In this document: positions 1-11,965 of the stretch, piece by piece
Layout of the letters: each line of letters starts with the position of its first letter
Position numbering within the stretch: the first letter of the stretch is position 1
Assembly: GCF_010389155.1 (NCBI RefSeq)
Contig: NC_057769.1
Span: 4,712,735-4,776,734, forward strand
Direction of reading: 5' to 3'
Source of the DNA: Erigeron canadensis
Lineage: Eukaryota > Streptophyta > Magnoliopsida > Asterales > Asteraceae
DNA length: 64,000 nucleotides
Notes under the pieces: model-generated
Database searches by the model: none
Seen by the model: the letters and a program-made list of their open reading frames with translations, nothing else
What the model was told of the DNA's origin: nothing
Translations under genes and position numbers: made by a program

Positions 1-1137
1 AATACATTAACGACGGTATCGTATTGACATATTTCTAGGCCAAGGTGTTCATCATCGTTGACATACCAACGGTTAACTAGGGCCATATACCGAAGACTTC
101 ACTTCATAATCTTCACCGCAGTTTTGAAAGTATATGTCGACCCATGTTCATTGATCTCGTAACGTGTGTCTGAAAGCTCAAAGGTTTTCAATAGCGAGCT
201 TCACCAAGTTGATCTTTTCCTGTAAATAGGTAAAATATTGGCTTTCAAGATTGGAAATCTTGCGTCTTGGTGCCTGTATTTCTTGTTGTGAGCACCATCG
301 TTGTTTTTGTTGTAGTTGTTGCATCACCGTCAAGAATTTTGCTCGAAGGAAGGTGTCCTCTGCGATATCAAACATGATAAGTGTATTCTTCTCATCGGTG
401 GTCCTACGGGGTTGGTGACATTATTTGATGACGAAGTCATTTGGACTAAAAATTTAGTTATATGGTAGTTAAACGGTTGTGAAATGGCTGTAAAATGGTA
501 TACATAATGAAGTTTATAGCCATTTAGGGACTAAAAATGTATTATTTTGAAATTTTTGATGAATTTTTGAATACTTGGGCGTTGTAGCCTTGCATAAACT
601 GAAATGGTATAGTTTTTTAAAACTAATTAGTCGTTAGTAGTTTAAAAAAAATGACAAACAACAACTCGGAGAGGGGGGGGGGGGGACTTGGACGAACGAG
701 GAACGAGTCCCACCTAATTGCGCAGGGACGGATGGAGACAGAGGCATAGTGAAGCTTCTAATGTTTGGCAATGAAAATTGGGTTTGCAAGACGTGCGATG
801 TTGAAATTGTTTACAACTTTTTGCAAAGATATGTGGTTGGTAGCATGGTAGAGTAATAGGATGATGATGTTGGGTTCACAAACCGTCGACGTTGTATAAA
901 CTATAAAATAGATCATTTTTATATGATTGGTAGATATGTTTAAAAATAAAATAATTAATCTATTAATAGCTAAATAAATTATACGACTATATTTGAGTTT
1001 CATGTATATATTGCTAATTCAAAAGGAAAAAACACTTTGTATGAGTTATGTATAATTATATATTGTTTACGAGTAATAGATACATCGAAAATGATAAATA
1101 ATATGGAGTATCTTATTTTGTTGATTTTATAACTATG
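1..1137. other. AT-rich stretch without a supported gene
   Basis: No complete gene is visible. A minus-strand open frame at 178-375 (65 codons, Gln/Lys/Leu-rich and possibly coiled-coil) stays open for a short distance and could be a remnant of a repeat-borne gene, but I do not recognise it. A run of 13 G lies at 673-685, followed by GC-richer sequence whose GAACGAGTCC motif resembles the subterminal DNA of the Harbinger element at 53889. Confidence 0.4.
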
Positions 1138-1844
1138 TGTTGGAGTGTGATCATTTTATTATAAATCGCATGTCCAGGAATAATTTAAGCCTACGGGGTC
1201 ACATGAAATGACACGGTAACTCGATAATATTAATTGATATATTAAAGTAATATATTAATTAGTTTGATCACGAAATAATTAATTAAACATAATTAAAAGG
1301 TTAATTATATTTAATTAGTTAAAAAGGAGGATTAAAAATGTGAAATATGGAAAATGGTTTTTGGGCCCTAATTCTATGGGGGCCGGTTTGGATTAAGGCT
1401 TGGAAAGCCTTAATTCTAACTTTTTTTCCAAGAATGTTTAACCTAATTATTCCCTATATATATAGGGCTTAATTCTAGGTTTTCATTGATTCTTTCACAT
1501 TTTTTCACATAAGCTTTCCCTCCTTTTCTCTTTGAAGTGGCCGAAATTCCCTTTCATTAGGGTATTTCGACTTTGAAGTTTAAGGTTCAAGCAAAAGGTT
1601 TGTTTGGTTTGTGATTGGGTACTAGCATACGTTATTCGGGGTGTCTAGTGTGCGATCGTAGAGGGGTTTTGCTTTAACCCCTAAGCATTAATAATAATCT
1701 TATTATTATTATCTTTATTGGAGCTTGCATAAGGTACACGACTTAATTCTAGTCTTTGTTAATTAATTTGATTGCATATATGTTTCGATTTCTTCCGTTG
1801 CGCGTACTCGTGATTATGTATGTTTAGGTGTTCATATTCTAACA
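1138..1844 (+). mobile_element. Solo LTR of a Ty1/copia retrotransposon
   Basis: The 707-bp segment starts TGTTGGAG and ends TCTAACA, the usual TG...CA form. It shares the motif TTTAAGCCTACGGGGTCACA near its start, and the GTACTAGCATAC and AAGGTACACG motifs near its end, with the LTRs of the full copia element at 45905-53660, so the two belong to related families in the same orientation. Flanks are CTATG and GTATG, a 5-bp target duplication with one mismatch. No primer-binding site or gag follows, which fits LTR-LTR recombination leaving a solo LTR. Confidence 0.75.
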
Positions 1845-2315
1845 GTATGTTGATGAGTTTCTTGGTAAAGTCTCTACTCTATCGTATTTGTGAGGTTGGG
1901 TTATTAAAAGGTTTTTTTGAAAGTCCTAAGATTACATTATAGATATTTGTGTAATTTTGGAGTATGAGAATAATGGAATGATAAATTGTTAAAAGAAGAA
2001 AGGTATACCAACAGGTTAATAGCCCAACGGTAAGAAAGTCTTTGGGTGAGGGTTTGGATTTGGAGAGACCAGTTTCGACTATAAGGGGGCAAAGTTTTCT
2101 CCTAATATGTTGTCGTGCTTTTGGACGAGCTATCAAAGAGTTTTTCCTCAATACTTGGTATTGGTTGAGAAAGCTCTTTAACATGAACCCGATTAAAACA
2201 ACATAATCTAGACTCTCTCTATTAAGATATTCGATTCGCACCTGTCAGGAAAATAAAAAATTATATATGTTGACAGATCGAGTAGTGTAAGTTAACTAGT
2301 GTAATTTTGTACATA
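1845..2315. other. Intergenic, no gene seen
   Basis: A minus-strand open frame (1879-2241) exists but shows no recognisable domain, start context or splice signals, and I treat it as chance. Nothing else is recognisable. Confidence 0.4.
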
Positions 2316-2323
2316 TTTATAAA

Positions 2324-2452
2324 CAGGAAAGTGATATTAGCACCACTAATAATGATGTATTTACCACACTATACAACTTTTATAACATATTGTATAAGTC
2401 AGTAAAACTCATGTGTAGATATATCAATTGTTGTGGTACAAATATCACCTCT
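2324..2452. mobile_element. Small hAT-type MITE (129 bp)
   Basis: The ends are imperfect inverted repeats: GTGATATTAGCACCAC near the left end and GTGGTACAAATATCACC near the right. The identical 8-bp sequence TTTATAAA flanks both sides (2316-2323 and 2453-2460), as expected for a hAT target duplication. The element is too short to encode anything. The TSD is AT-rich, so chance agreement is possible. Confidence 0.5.
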
Positions 2453-2460
2453 TTTATAAA

Positions 2461-4237
2461 TATGTTGTTGTACCCTTATATTCTTTTCTTAAATTTTTTT
2501 GGGACGACATTAAAAATTTACTGTATTATTTAATAGTGCTAGTAAGAAACTAATTAATAAAAGGTACACAATCTAATCCCAAAAAACACAATGAAAGAAA
2601 ATGAAAATTTTGGACGTGACTATAAGAGAAACAAACACACAAAATGACGATAACTATTAAATCTGGAAAAAAAAGTCCCAACGCAACACGAAATGAATGA
2701 CCATTTATGGACGAGGTTGAACACCAGTTGCATGACACAAATGCAATATGGCCTATTAACATATGAATTCTTTAAACCTTTTGCTCGCTTCTTTTAAGAC
2801 ATTGTGTAAATAAATACTCTTTTTCCGTATTAGAGTTACTTCAAATCTTAAAAAAAACTTCTTTAAACCTTTTTGAGTTTGAAGATACTGGTGGTATCTT
2901 TTTATATATATACTAAAAGACAACTGATCTAATATCTTATTGATCAATAATAATACTTAATTTTATCAAATTAAATTTTGCTTATATTATCATTAATCTA
3001 TTTACAATTAATTATCATTAAAACTTAGTTAAATTATCTCTTTACGTAGTACGAGATATATATGGACATAAGATTTATATTCAACAAATAATTAAATAAG
3101 TTAGAGTTATAAAATAATTAAAACTTAATTAAATTGTTTCTTTACGTAGTAAGAGATATTTATGGACAAAAGATTTATATTCAACATATTTAAATAAGGT
3201 AGAGTTTTAATCAATAATGAAATAAATTAATAATATCAATGTAATACGTAAGAAATATATATAAATAGTTAAATAGGTTAAGCTTATAATTAATTAATAA
3301 CTATATAAACTAAGGAAAATGCTAAAGAATTACGGTTAACATGTAAAAATATTTTGACCTCTCGTTGTCGAATTACGATACGAAGTTTCCAGCGAAATTC
3401 ACCTTTCAAAAAATTATATTTTTTCATATCGAAAGTCGGTCATTTAAATTTTATAATAAGTATACCACTATTTTATGCACCTTAATAATAACTAAATTAA
3501 GTATATTCAATTAAAAATAGTTAATGTATATCTTAATAGTACATTCTATCTTATAAATATAAAATTAACTAATTAAAAATAAATAAAATTTAATTAATGT
3601 AAATATATTAAGATTTGAGTTGTACTAATATTTATTATTTGAATTTTTTTATAATAATTTTCATGACACATATAAAAAAAATAAAGTATGTAAAATATAA
3701 TCTCTATAGGATACACATATAACATTTTCATATTCTAATTAAATACTTAGGATATGTTAGTTTCATAAAAAATAAGATATATTTCTCAGAGTATAAATGT
3801 AATACACCACATGTAACAATAAAACAAATAAAATGATGGTGACCTATTATGATTTTTCAATATTTAAATATCGCTAAGTATATTACAAGCTACAACTTTG
3901 ATGAACATGTCATGATTTTGTAATATTCAAATATCGCCAAGAATTTCACACTAAACAACTTTGACATTTTTTAAAAATTTTCAATTTTAATATATAAATC
4001 ATATTTTTATTAATAAAAATAATACACAAAGTTTTAAACAATAATAAATTAATATCTAATATTGATAACTAACTAAAACTAGTGTATTGGGCACGAACCT
4101 AAAATCTAGTTAGCACTGTACCATATAGTCAATGTCAAAGCTAATAAGGACTCAATTATACATGGGGTGAAGTTTTGAGGTTTCGTTTGATATAAAAATA
4201 TAGATTTGAATCATCATTGGTGTAAATTTGAATCATT
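2461..4237. other. AT-rich intergenic DNA
   Basis: Nothing gene-like is visible. There is an imperfect direct repeat at about 3027-3077 and 3119-3169 (ATTATCTCTTTACGTAGTA-type and ATTGTTTCTTTACGTAGTA-type units), indicating an old local duplication. Confidence 0.4.
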
Positions 4238-4247
4238 GTAATTTATT

Positions 4248-5152
4248 GGGAGAATTTCATATTTATCCAAAAAATCACACTTTAATATCATGTTTATCCA
4301 ACTTTTATTAAAAATTTCATATTTATCTAATTTTAATTCACATTTTATCAAATCTATCCAAATCATTTATAAAATAATTTATAACCAAATTTATATCAAT
4401 AAATTCCCTATATGCCTTTAAAATTAAATAACTAAAATAATGCATCCGAATTTGACTTCTTATGCCAAGCAGAATGTTCACAACTGTGAATTATATAAGA
4501 TTAAAAAAATATATCAATAAGCAATAAATAAATATGACTTTCAAATTTCATTTACTATAGAAGACCTTTATATATGTAACCTAAAATTTGATGATACAAG
4601 CCAATCATAAGACCCAACTAAAATGCATTATATCAAAGCAAATGTATTGATTTTTGTTTTAGAAAAACAACTACTTTAATCCATATTTTATTTAATTTAA
4701 TATCATCAAAAGTCATGCAATATCATTGAGTAAGTAACATTACGTGAGTCGTGAGATAGAAAGTTCAGGTAAAAAACTATTATAAATGGTTTAGAAGCAA
4801 ATACAAAGGCTATTCAGATACAAATTTTAATGGTCGTATGTCTATTGAGGGATCATTGAGATGAACAGTATTAATAATCTTTTCCACTGCCATGAAAGTA
4901 TAAACGGTTCTGCTAATTAGCGATTTGGCGGGAGTGCTTTCTTTTTCCGATCATAGAAGGGTATATTAGTGATTATGTTATTAATGGATAGTATAAAATT
5001 ATATATAGTTTTAAACATAAGATAATTTATGATTTGGGTGGATCTGATAGAATGTGAATTAAAATTAGGTAAATATGAAATTATTAATAAAAGTGGGGTA
5101 AATATGATATTAGGGTGTGATTTTTGGGTAAATATGGAATTATCCATTATCG
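4248..5152. mobile_element. Long-inverted-repeat (foldback/MULE-type) element
   Basis: About 120 bp at the left end (from CATATTTATCC at 4259) recurs in reverse complement at the right end (about 4990-5145), sharing AATCACAC, TAATATCAT and TAATTTTAATTCACATT. The centre shows no coding sequence. The 10-bp GTAATTTATT lies immediately outside both ends (4238-4247 and 5153-5162) and could be the target duplication. The outermost six bases of the two arms do not match, and the 31 bp of left flank recur at 5188-5218, so the exact ends are uncertain. Confidence 0.55.
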
Positions 5153-5162
5153 GTAATTTATT

Positions 5163-6982
5163 TTGTTGATATACTTCTCATCGGGATTGGTGTAAATTTG
5201 AATCATTGTAATTTATTTTGTTGATATTTTGCCACCCGTTTAATTTTGGATGTGCAATACAAATTACCGTAAAAAACGAAAAATAATACCATCTAGTCAG
5301 CGACTAATTAAATTGTGAAGAGTGGCCGGAGAAGTTTGGCCGATTTAAATTAGTCTAATTTCATTAATGTATGTTTAATAACGTATTAGAAAAATGATGC
5401 GATTTGTCTATAAAGTATTTTTAAGTAGTGTTTGATAATGTTTTAATTAAAAAATCATAATTTAATCTTGATTGAAGTCAATCAAATATGTTTGTTATTG
5501 GCATCATATTTCTATTCAGTCACTTAATAAATAAATAAACAAACAAGCCCTTAAACTCAATGTAAGTTTCATTGTCCAAAAGGTAAGTATATTTAATTAC
5601 TCGTAATAAATAATGTTTTGCAAGTAACACACGTTTTATGTTATAGTAGAGACTGGAAAGTACAAAAAAGCTTGTTAAAATAATTAAATAGATACTCCAC
5701 TTAAACTTTTCGATTAAAAATCTTTAACTTTCAGATATTTGAAGTGAAAAACTCACCCAAACCTATAATAGTGGTATATCTAAATTGGACTCGAACCCGT
5801 TAAAGTATAACTATTGGAGTAATTTTCCTTATATAATTGCTTTTATCTATCACCTTCTAGTTGTACTATGCTTTATTCTTCTCTGTTTCTTGCTAGACTT
5901 ATATTCTATATCTATATGTAAAAAGTTGATGCTGTATAAAAAATAAAAAGTTAAAAAAAAGAAAAATCAATCAAATAAGGATCGAATTCAAATCCCGTGG
6001 ATTAGTCTATTGACTACGAACTACGTGCTTGCAAGGATGCCTTACCAATCTTCCATGGAGCGGGCTTGGCCATGTGTGAAATTAATTCTTACCTTTTTAG
6101 GCGTTAAATTTAATTAAGTAGGTGAGTTAATTGGCTTATTATCTTTTGGTGAGCAAGTCGGTGGTAATGTGTCTTTGGAGTAATAAATTACTGTTTGTAT
6201 ATACAACCTTGGTACTTCTAAACTTGTATCAAAATACCAAATCAATAAAATCTCTCATTTGGTTGTGCTACTTAGGCTGAACGAAGTGCGGCGTAAAGGT
6301 CGGTGAGACGGTGACCCATGCCCGGATCGATAATAAAATTACATCTACCACATTGCATAAACATCATGTTGATATATTCTAAACAACTTGATACAAATTT
6401 GTCAATTGTTTCAAAATATTTAATCATCACTTTTACTAATAAATAAAAATATATATAAGAAAAAGGTGAAATTTGAAATGAGATTATGAGAATTAAAAAT
6501 GTGAGATTTGTTATTTCACCATTCCGTCTTTATCGAAGTATCGATTACAAATGAAGACGGCACTAACGCCAACATTGAATTTGTTTCCCTTACGCCTTTC
6601 GAAAATGGACCACAAGACCTTGTATCTCTCACCAGGTAGCTTTAAAATGTGTATAAAGTGTTATGCCTTTTCCAAACAACACAAATTTTTATGTACGTTT
6701 CCATTCCAGAGGTTATATCAACATATATAATTCTTTTAGGCAGTCCCATCCTGACCTCTCGATATCAAAATAAAAAACTTTGTGCTTTTTCAGAGAGTTG
6801 GACATTGATCCCTTTTCAATTTTGTCATAAAACTGAGCATGAGTCACTATTGTTTCCAACACATTTTTTGTGTAATAAGGCTTTAACTCAAACTCAAATA
6901 TATTTAATTTCTTCTTTTGTGATCAATGGCAAATTTCAATTTGTATAAATCAAACTAAACTTCATCTCGAATTAGTTAGATA
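5163..6982. other. AT-rich intergenic DNA
   Basis: A short tandem duplication (5153-5227, unit about 54 bp, containing TAATTTATTTTGTTGATAT) is present. A plus-strand open frame at 6649-6948 has no start context or domain that I recognise. No gene is supported. Confidence 0.35.
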
Positions 6983-7011
6983 CTAGCTAATTAGCCCGGG
7001 TTCAACCCGGG
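6983..7011 (-). mobile_element. Helitron-like 3' terminus, minus strand
   Basis: Read on the minus strand the sequence is a strong hairpin (CCCGGGTT/AACCCGGG arms, 6995-7011) followed about 8 nt later by CTAG and then a host T (6982 complement). A GC-rich hairpin just before CTRR with insertion next to T is the known signature of Helitron 3' ends. The body would extend to the right. No 5' TC end was located. Confidence 0.4.
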
Positions 7012-8339
7012 TATTCTAAATAAGTTTCGTAAATACATGTCTATTATCATAATGAAGCATGGAAAAACCTGTAAGGTAAAAATGTCTATATTTTTAATGG
7101 CAAGTTATCAATGTTGCTATAATAAAAAGAGAATATTCAACCTATATTACATCATAAAAAAATAGTTATTATACATTAGACTTATTTTACAATAGGCTTG
7201 ATAGTTTGGAAAACTTTTAAATGATGGGACTAAAAAATAAAATTCATGTCATAATTAGTTAGACATAAAATAAATAATTAATACGAAAAATCATAATGAT
7301 GTCAAATAAAATTTTCTTAAAAAATATTGATGTCATCACAATCTTATTTTATTTATATAAGAGATATTTTTTTTTTTGGGTTTGTCGCTCCATATTGAAG
7401 TGAAAAATCTCAATCTTATAGAATGTTTTTTTAATTTTTTTTTTTTTGTATTTTTGTTTTAAATCATCTTTAGACTTTAATAACTTATCATACAAGTTGA
7501 GATGCATGCACCAACCGTCTTTTGTTTTACTCAATTTACATTATGAAACACAAACACGTTCTAGAGGACCATAATTGACATAATCCATACTTCTATAGAC
7601 ACGACAAACTTTGGATCCATTTGTTTATTTTATCCTTTTTACTTTCTTGAATGATCATTAGAAGGACCTCTTCTTTTATCACATCTGTTTTAACTTTTAA
7701 GCGATTCTTATTGAAAGTGAACGGAAAAAAGAGTTAAAAACACTATACATAATTACATATGAATATATGATATATTGGTGTATGTGTATGTATTTTTTGT
7801 AGGTTGTTTATGTATTTGGTGTATCATGTTTGCTTTAAAAAATTATACGTATTGAAAGGGCTATAGCATTGTGTATATAAGTATAACAAAAAACTTAAAA
7901 AGTGCTATGTGTATATATAAACCAATTTGTTTACTGAATATACAAACTTACCAACTTCTTTTTTTGAAGTATTTCTAAAGGCAAAATCAAGTTTATACTA
8001 ACTCGTGTAGATGTTTATGATCACCTGTCATGATATACTAACCAATTACAAAAGCAACTACTAAGATAATTGGGCCAAACTTTGACCTAGCTAGCTAGGT
8101 GAACCATGGATCAAGCTAACGAACCACGACGATCCTGAATCAACAATCACGACAAAATATACACGAGCCATACGAGTTGACGTCGTGACCTACGAACTTG
8201 AACCAAAAGACATAAATTGAGAATATAATTATGCAAAAGCAAACCCCGCATTATACACCTATATTATTAGAGAACGCATCATGAACAGTACCTTTGATGA
8301 ACAGTGAACCTGGTTGGCAGGTAGCTGCATAGCTGCCTG

Positions 8340-9045
8340 TTCTTCTTTTTTTTTTTTTAAATTCGTCTTTTTACTTTTTGTCACATAATTTTAATTCTAT
8401 TACTTTTGACATGAAAATTTTGTTTTATTTAGTTTTTAAAGTTTCATCGTTCTAACTTTTGTCACGAAAGTTTTATTCTCTTTACTTTTTATCACATAAA
8501 TTTACTAAAGTTTCAACCTTTTTACTTTTTTGCCGCATTGCTTTCGTTTATTTTACTTTTCGCAAGAAAATTTTGTTTTATTTACTTTTTATACTTTTAT
8601 TTTTCTAACTTTTATCACGAAAATTTGTTTTATTTAGTTTTTAAAATTTCATTTTTCTAACTTTTGACACGAAAGTTTCATTCTTTTTATTTTTTATCAC
8701 ATAAATTTACTAAAGTTTCCGCCTTTTACTTTTGCCACATCACTTTCGCTTTTACTTTTCGCACGGAAGTTTTGTTTTATTTACTTTTTATACTTTTATT
8801 TCTCTAATTTTTACCACGAAAATTTCATTATCTTACTTTTCACCATATAACTTTTGTTTTTTTAATTTTTGACAAGCTTTTTCCATTCCTGACACGAAAC
8901 TTTTAACTTTTTGTCGTGTTACTTTATTTCTTTTACTTTTCGCTCGAAAGTTTTATTTTATTTAGTTTTAAAATTTTCATTTTCTTAACTTTTGCCAGGA
9001 AAGTTTTAGTCTTTTTACTATTTATCACATAAATTTCTTAATTAC
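8340..9045. repeat. T-rich imperfect tandem repeat
   Basis: A block beginning TTTATTTAGTTTT and including CTAACTTTTG, ACGAAAG and TATCACATAAATTTACTAAAG recurs at about 8419, 8620 and 8952. The plus strand is almost free of G apart from the recurring CACGAAA motif, so the two strands differ strongly in purine content over 700 bp. No open frame is maintained. It lies within the Helitron-like interval. Confidence 0.6.
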
Positions 9046-9164
9046 CATGAGTTAGTAAATTTCACGTGTCGTTATTTTTTTCAGGGCACGTCCAAAGACT
9101 GTGGGATGACCCGTTCTTTCGTTGTCTTCTTCTGTTTTTATCGCGTATCTATAATTATTGCAGC

Positions 9165-9192
9165 CCGCAACGCGGACGTTGAATTATACTAG
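9165..9192 (+). mobile_element. Helitron-like 3' terminus, plus strand
   Basis: The hairpin CCGC-AAC-GCGG at 9165-9175 is followed 13 nt later by CTAG at 9189-9192 and then T. This is the arrangement of a Helitron 3' end, with the body to the left. The matching 5' end is not identified, and the left neighbour at 6983 is an opposite-facing 3' end rather than a 5' end. Confidence 0.4.
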
Positions 9193-10156
9193 TTAAACAT
9201 ATAATGTGCTCAAAAGCAAGAAATCTATATATGCCTAGATGGCTAGATAGTATACTTGAAATCATATTTTAAATTTTTTCTTGCATCCAGACAAAAGGGA
9301 ATGTACTCTTTTGGATGACCAAATATAATAATTTCTCTTCAAACTTACAATATAATAACATGTTAATAAAATGATTTGAAGTTTTAAATAAACAGATGAG
9401 TTCATATGTGACACATCAACAACAATAAACGTTTTTTGGTAGGATGATAAGAAACAAACACATGTCGAGTCTCAATAAATAAACACATCAAATACCATCG
9501 TTGGTCATCAGAGTCTGACCGTCCAAAAATATAGTTGTGTGGGTTATGATGTCCATGTCAAATAACCGATTTTCTTGTAAATCTTACTATTAAACATTAA
9601 ATATACTTACTATTATTACTCTTTATTTACTTTTATACTATTAAAACTAATACATAATGCAAAACAACTTAAATTTGTGTGAAAATATTTTTATAGCATA
9701 TACAGCAGAATTAATAATCGTAAAAAAAAAAAAAAATAAAATAAAATTAGTATTCGGTACCACTGTCAATCGAAAAATCATAGGTTACAGTCTCGGACAG
9801 CCAGATGAACAAAGCTTTTGCCCTTTCGGCTCTATACAATCTCTATTTCTTTGATTTGATGCACAACACGCTCGGCTGCCCGTGTACGTTTGTAGGTATT
9901 AGCTTGATTAACAATCAATAAATATTCAAAATTTCTGTTTCTACACATTTGGAAAGTACAAACATGTTCTCCTACGACTATAGCCTACAGTTTTGTTTTA
10001 AAAAGATGAATAAATAAATCTCACAGGTTTTACCAAAAGAATCAGCAACCTATATAGCCTACAGGTTGAAAGGTCATCACATATACCACATGAATCGAAG
10101 CTCAAGGGTATATATGTGCACTAATAATTTAAGAGTATGATTTTTGACACTTGTGA
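9193..10156. other. Intergenic, no gene seen
   Basis: AT-rich DNA. The open frame at 9657-9854 on the plus strand spans an A-rich tract and is unlikely to be coding. Confidence 0.35.
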
Positions 10157-10164
10157 CTTTATAT

Positions 10165-10350
10165 CAGAGGCAGTACCAGAATTTTTTTTCAAAGGGGGCA
10201 AAATGAAAAAATCCATAAAATTTAAATATAAAGGGGTCAAAATGTTAAAAACCTATAAGAAATTTTTAAAAATTGATGAAAAATTTAAAATTATATAACA
10301 AAATCTGAACTTGGAAGGGGGCATTTGCCCCCCATTTGGTACCGCCCTTG
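10165..10350. mobile_element. hAT-type MITE (186 bp) with perfect 8-bp TSD
   Basis: The left end reads CAGAGGCAGTACCA and the right end, reverse-complemented, CAAGGGCGGTACCA. The 8-bp CTTTATAT is present exactly on both sides (10157-10164, 10351-10358). TIR form and TSD length identify a non-autonomous hAT element. No coding potential. Confidence 0.8.
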
Positions 10351-10558
10351 CTTTATATGTTGTAATGGCCATTTGCCAAAAGATATGAAGAGTGCACATC
10401 TTAGAGCACTAAAATCAAGAGATGAGAAAATCATTGGTAGACAAACAGAATTTTACACCAAAACTGCAGATGCGAACACAACCCAACATCATTTAGAGCC
10501 ATGATAACTAACCTAGTTATAGAAAAGACATGCGACGGGTATTTGGCTATATCATGTT

Positions 10559-10636
10559 CTATATTCCAGCCTTTCTACGGCCAATGCGAGCCATGAAACC
10601 AGCCTTGATTTGAGCAGCAGACCTTCCAAAACCACA
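10559..10636 (-). ncRNA. Terminal exon of the snoRNA host transcript (possible coding end)
   Basis: On the minus strand a splice acceptor (polypyrimidine-like TTTTGATTTTGTAG, AG at 10637-10638) precedes 75 bp that stay open to a TAG at 10559-10561. The frame encodes a basic C-terminus beginning CGFGRSAAQIKAG and ending GRRKAGI, which I do not recognise. The composition is clearly gene-like against the AT-rich surroundings. It may end a small protein or be a relic in a mainly non-coding host RNA. All the snoRNA copies lie immediately upstream on the same strand. Confidence 0.45.
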
Positions 10637-11106
10637 CTACAAAATCAAAACACGAGTAATTATCATTGCTTTTATTTGAAGAATATAAGAAACATGGAAA
10701 AAAATATATATAACCCAAAAGTCACCAAATCTTCAGATGTAACTATCATTAAGCTTGAATAGAACTTGCTCGATAAGAGGCGACGGGTGGATTGGTCAGC
10801 TTGCATCATATCATTTCTCTAGCTGGTCAGAAAGGCAAAACATACAAAAAATATCTATAACGGGAACGGGTCAAAGGAATTTGAAATCGCCTCATCTAAA
10901 GTGTATTCGGAATGATTAAAAGTAGCCACATGGCTTGCCCATTCTATTACCTTAAATTTTATTCTACAGATGAAATGTTGCTGGAGCAAAAAGAGAAAGC
11001 AAATTTTCATCAATGACCTCTTGAAGATAGTAAAGAAGGTAATTTTGACAGAGTAACATAATATCAATATTTGCACATTCAAGATTCAACTATATAAATT
11101 AATAAC

Positions 11107-11185
11107 GGCCTCAGAAATCTTAATTAAGTTCTCTTCATAGTAATCAATCAGACAATGTAGGCAAAACTTTTATTCATCATAGGCC
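11107..11185 (-). ncRNA. Box C/D snoRNA, copy 1
   Basis: On the minus strand: terminal stem GGCCT paired with AGGCC, C box ATGATGA (perfect RUGAUGA), guide TTTTGCCTACATTGT directly before the D' box CTGA, a C'-like box ATGAAGA, then D box CTGA beside the closing stem. The length of 79 nt is typical for the class. The D' guide could direct 2'-O-methylation of the nucleotide paired to its fifth base from CTGA. From memory it complements a 25S rRNA segment containing AATGTAGGCAA. It belongs to an array of the same snoRNA. Confidence 0.8.
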
Positions 11186-11337
11186 ACTACGAACATAAAG
11201 AACAGTAAAACAGTATATAGTGCAATGTGTATTCAAATAAAAATTAAAAAAAAATAAAAACTCAGTTCTCGCTTCATAATACATAACCATACAATATTAT
11301 CAAAGCTTACTTACTATTTAACCAATATTTCATGAAA

Positions 11338-11410
11338 GGCCTCAGAAATCTTCATTATACTCTTCATAAGAATCAGACAATGTAGGCAAAACTTTTATTC
11401 ATCATAGGCC
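11338..11410 (-). ncRNA. Box C/D snoRNA, copy 2
   Basis: The boxes match copy 1: C box ATGATGA, invariant D' guide TTTTGCCTACATTGT, CTGA, C'-like ATGAAGA, D box CTGA and a GGCCT/AGGCC stem. The segment between C' and D (the D guide) differs from copy 1 and is shorter, giving 73 nt. Confidence 0.8.
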
Positions 11411-11530
11411 ATTACAAACAGATTATACAGCACAGTAAAATACATATAACAGATTACAGAAGAACTAAAGAACCAGGCGTCGGAACTCGGAAGAACACTT
11501 TTGTTATACCAAAAAGATATCTCAGAAAGA

Positions 11531-11605
11531 GCCTCAGAAACCTTGAGTTTTTTCTTCATGTCAAAGAATCAGACAATGTAGGCAAAACTTTGTTCATCAT
11601 AGGCC
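11531..11605 (-). ncRNA. Box C/D snoRNA, copy 3
   Basis: C box ATGATGA, D' guide TTTTGCCTACATTGT with CTGA, C'-like ATGAAGA and D box CTGA are kept. The closing stem is shorter on the D side (AGGC). The D guide is diverged and A-rich. About 75 nt. Confidence 0.75.
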
Positions 11606-11772
11606 ACTATGAACTGACTGTACAGTATGCAAGTATGGCATATATATTCAAAGGACTCAAAATCAATACTTTATGGAATCATAGTTCACAATTAACAATG
11701 TAAGTAGATTTGAATTAATGCAAAAAGCGTTTAGTATTGGTTTATATCTAGTAAATGTAAATGATCAAAAAA

Positions 11773-11848
11773 GCCTCAGAAATCTCTAGGTTTCTCTTAA
11801 TTGTAAACAATCAGACAATGTAGGCAAAACGTTTATCCATCACGGACC
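11773..11848 (-). ncRNA. Box C/D snoRNA, copy 4
   Basis: C box is GTGATGG (one mismatch to RUGAUGA), the D' guide TTTTGCCTACATTGT and CTGA are intact, and D box CTGA is present. The C' box is altered to ATTAAGA and the terminal stem is weakened (GGTCC against AGGC). It may be functional or in early decay. Confidence 0.65.
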
Positions 11849-11904
11849 TTCTTTCCTTGTTACTTATATTCTTAAGCAATAAATATGGACTGAAAATCAA
11901 TGTT

Positions 11905-11965
11905 TCCCTCTTCATGGTACACAATCAGACTATGTAAGTAGATTTCAGACTGACAAAAACGGTTT
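11905..11965 (-). ncRNA. Decayed snoRNA copy (D'/C' core only)
   Basis: The D'/C' core CTGATTGTGTACCATGAAGA is conserved, but the guide before CTGA has changed to ATCTACTTACATAGT and no C box or terminal stem is visible. A related ATCTACTTACATTGT segment lies at about 11693-11711 (minus strand), so two spacer-plus-relic units share an origin. Most likely a pseudo-snoRNA. Confidence 0.45.

Noticed and set aside
673..685. Run of 13 G as a regulatory or G4 element
   Set aside because: A single homopolymer run with no flanking G tracts; like the G14 run at 50628 it is more likely slippage or a sequencing-length artefact.
1879..2241. Minus-strand open frame of 120 codons
   Set aside because: No recognisable motif, no start or splice context; AT-rich DNA yields such frames by chance.
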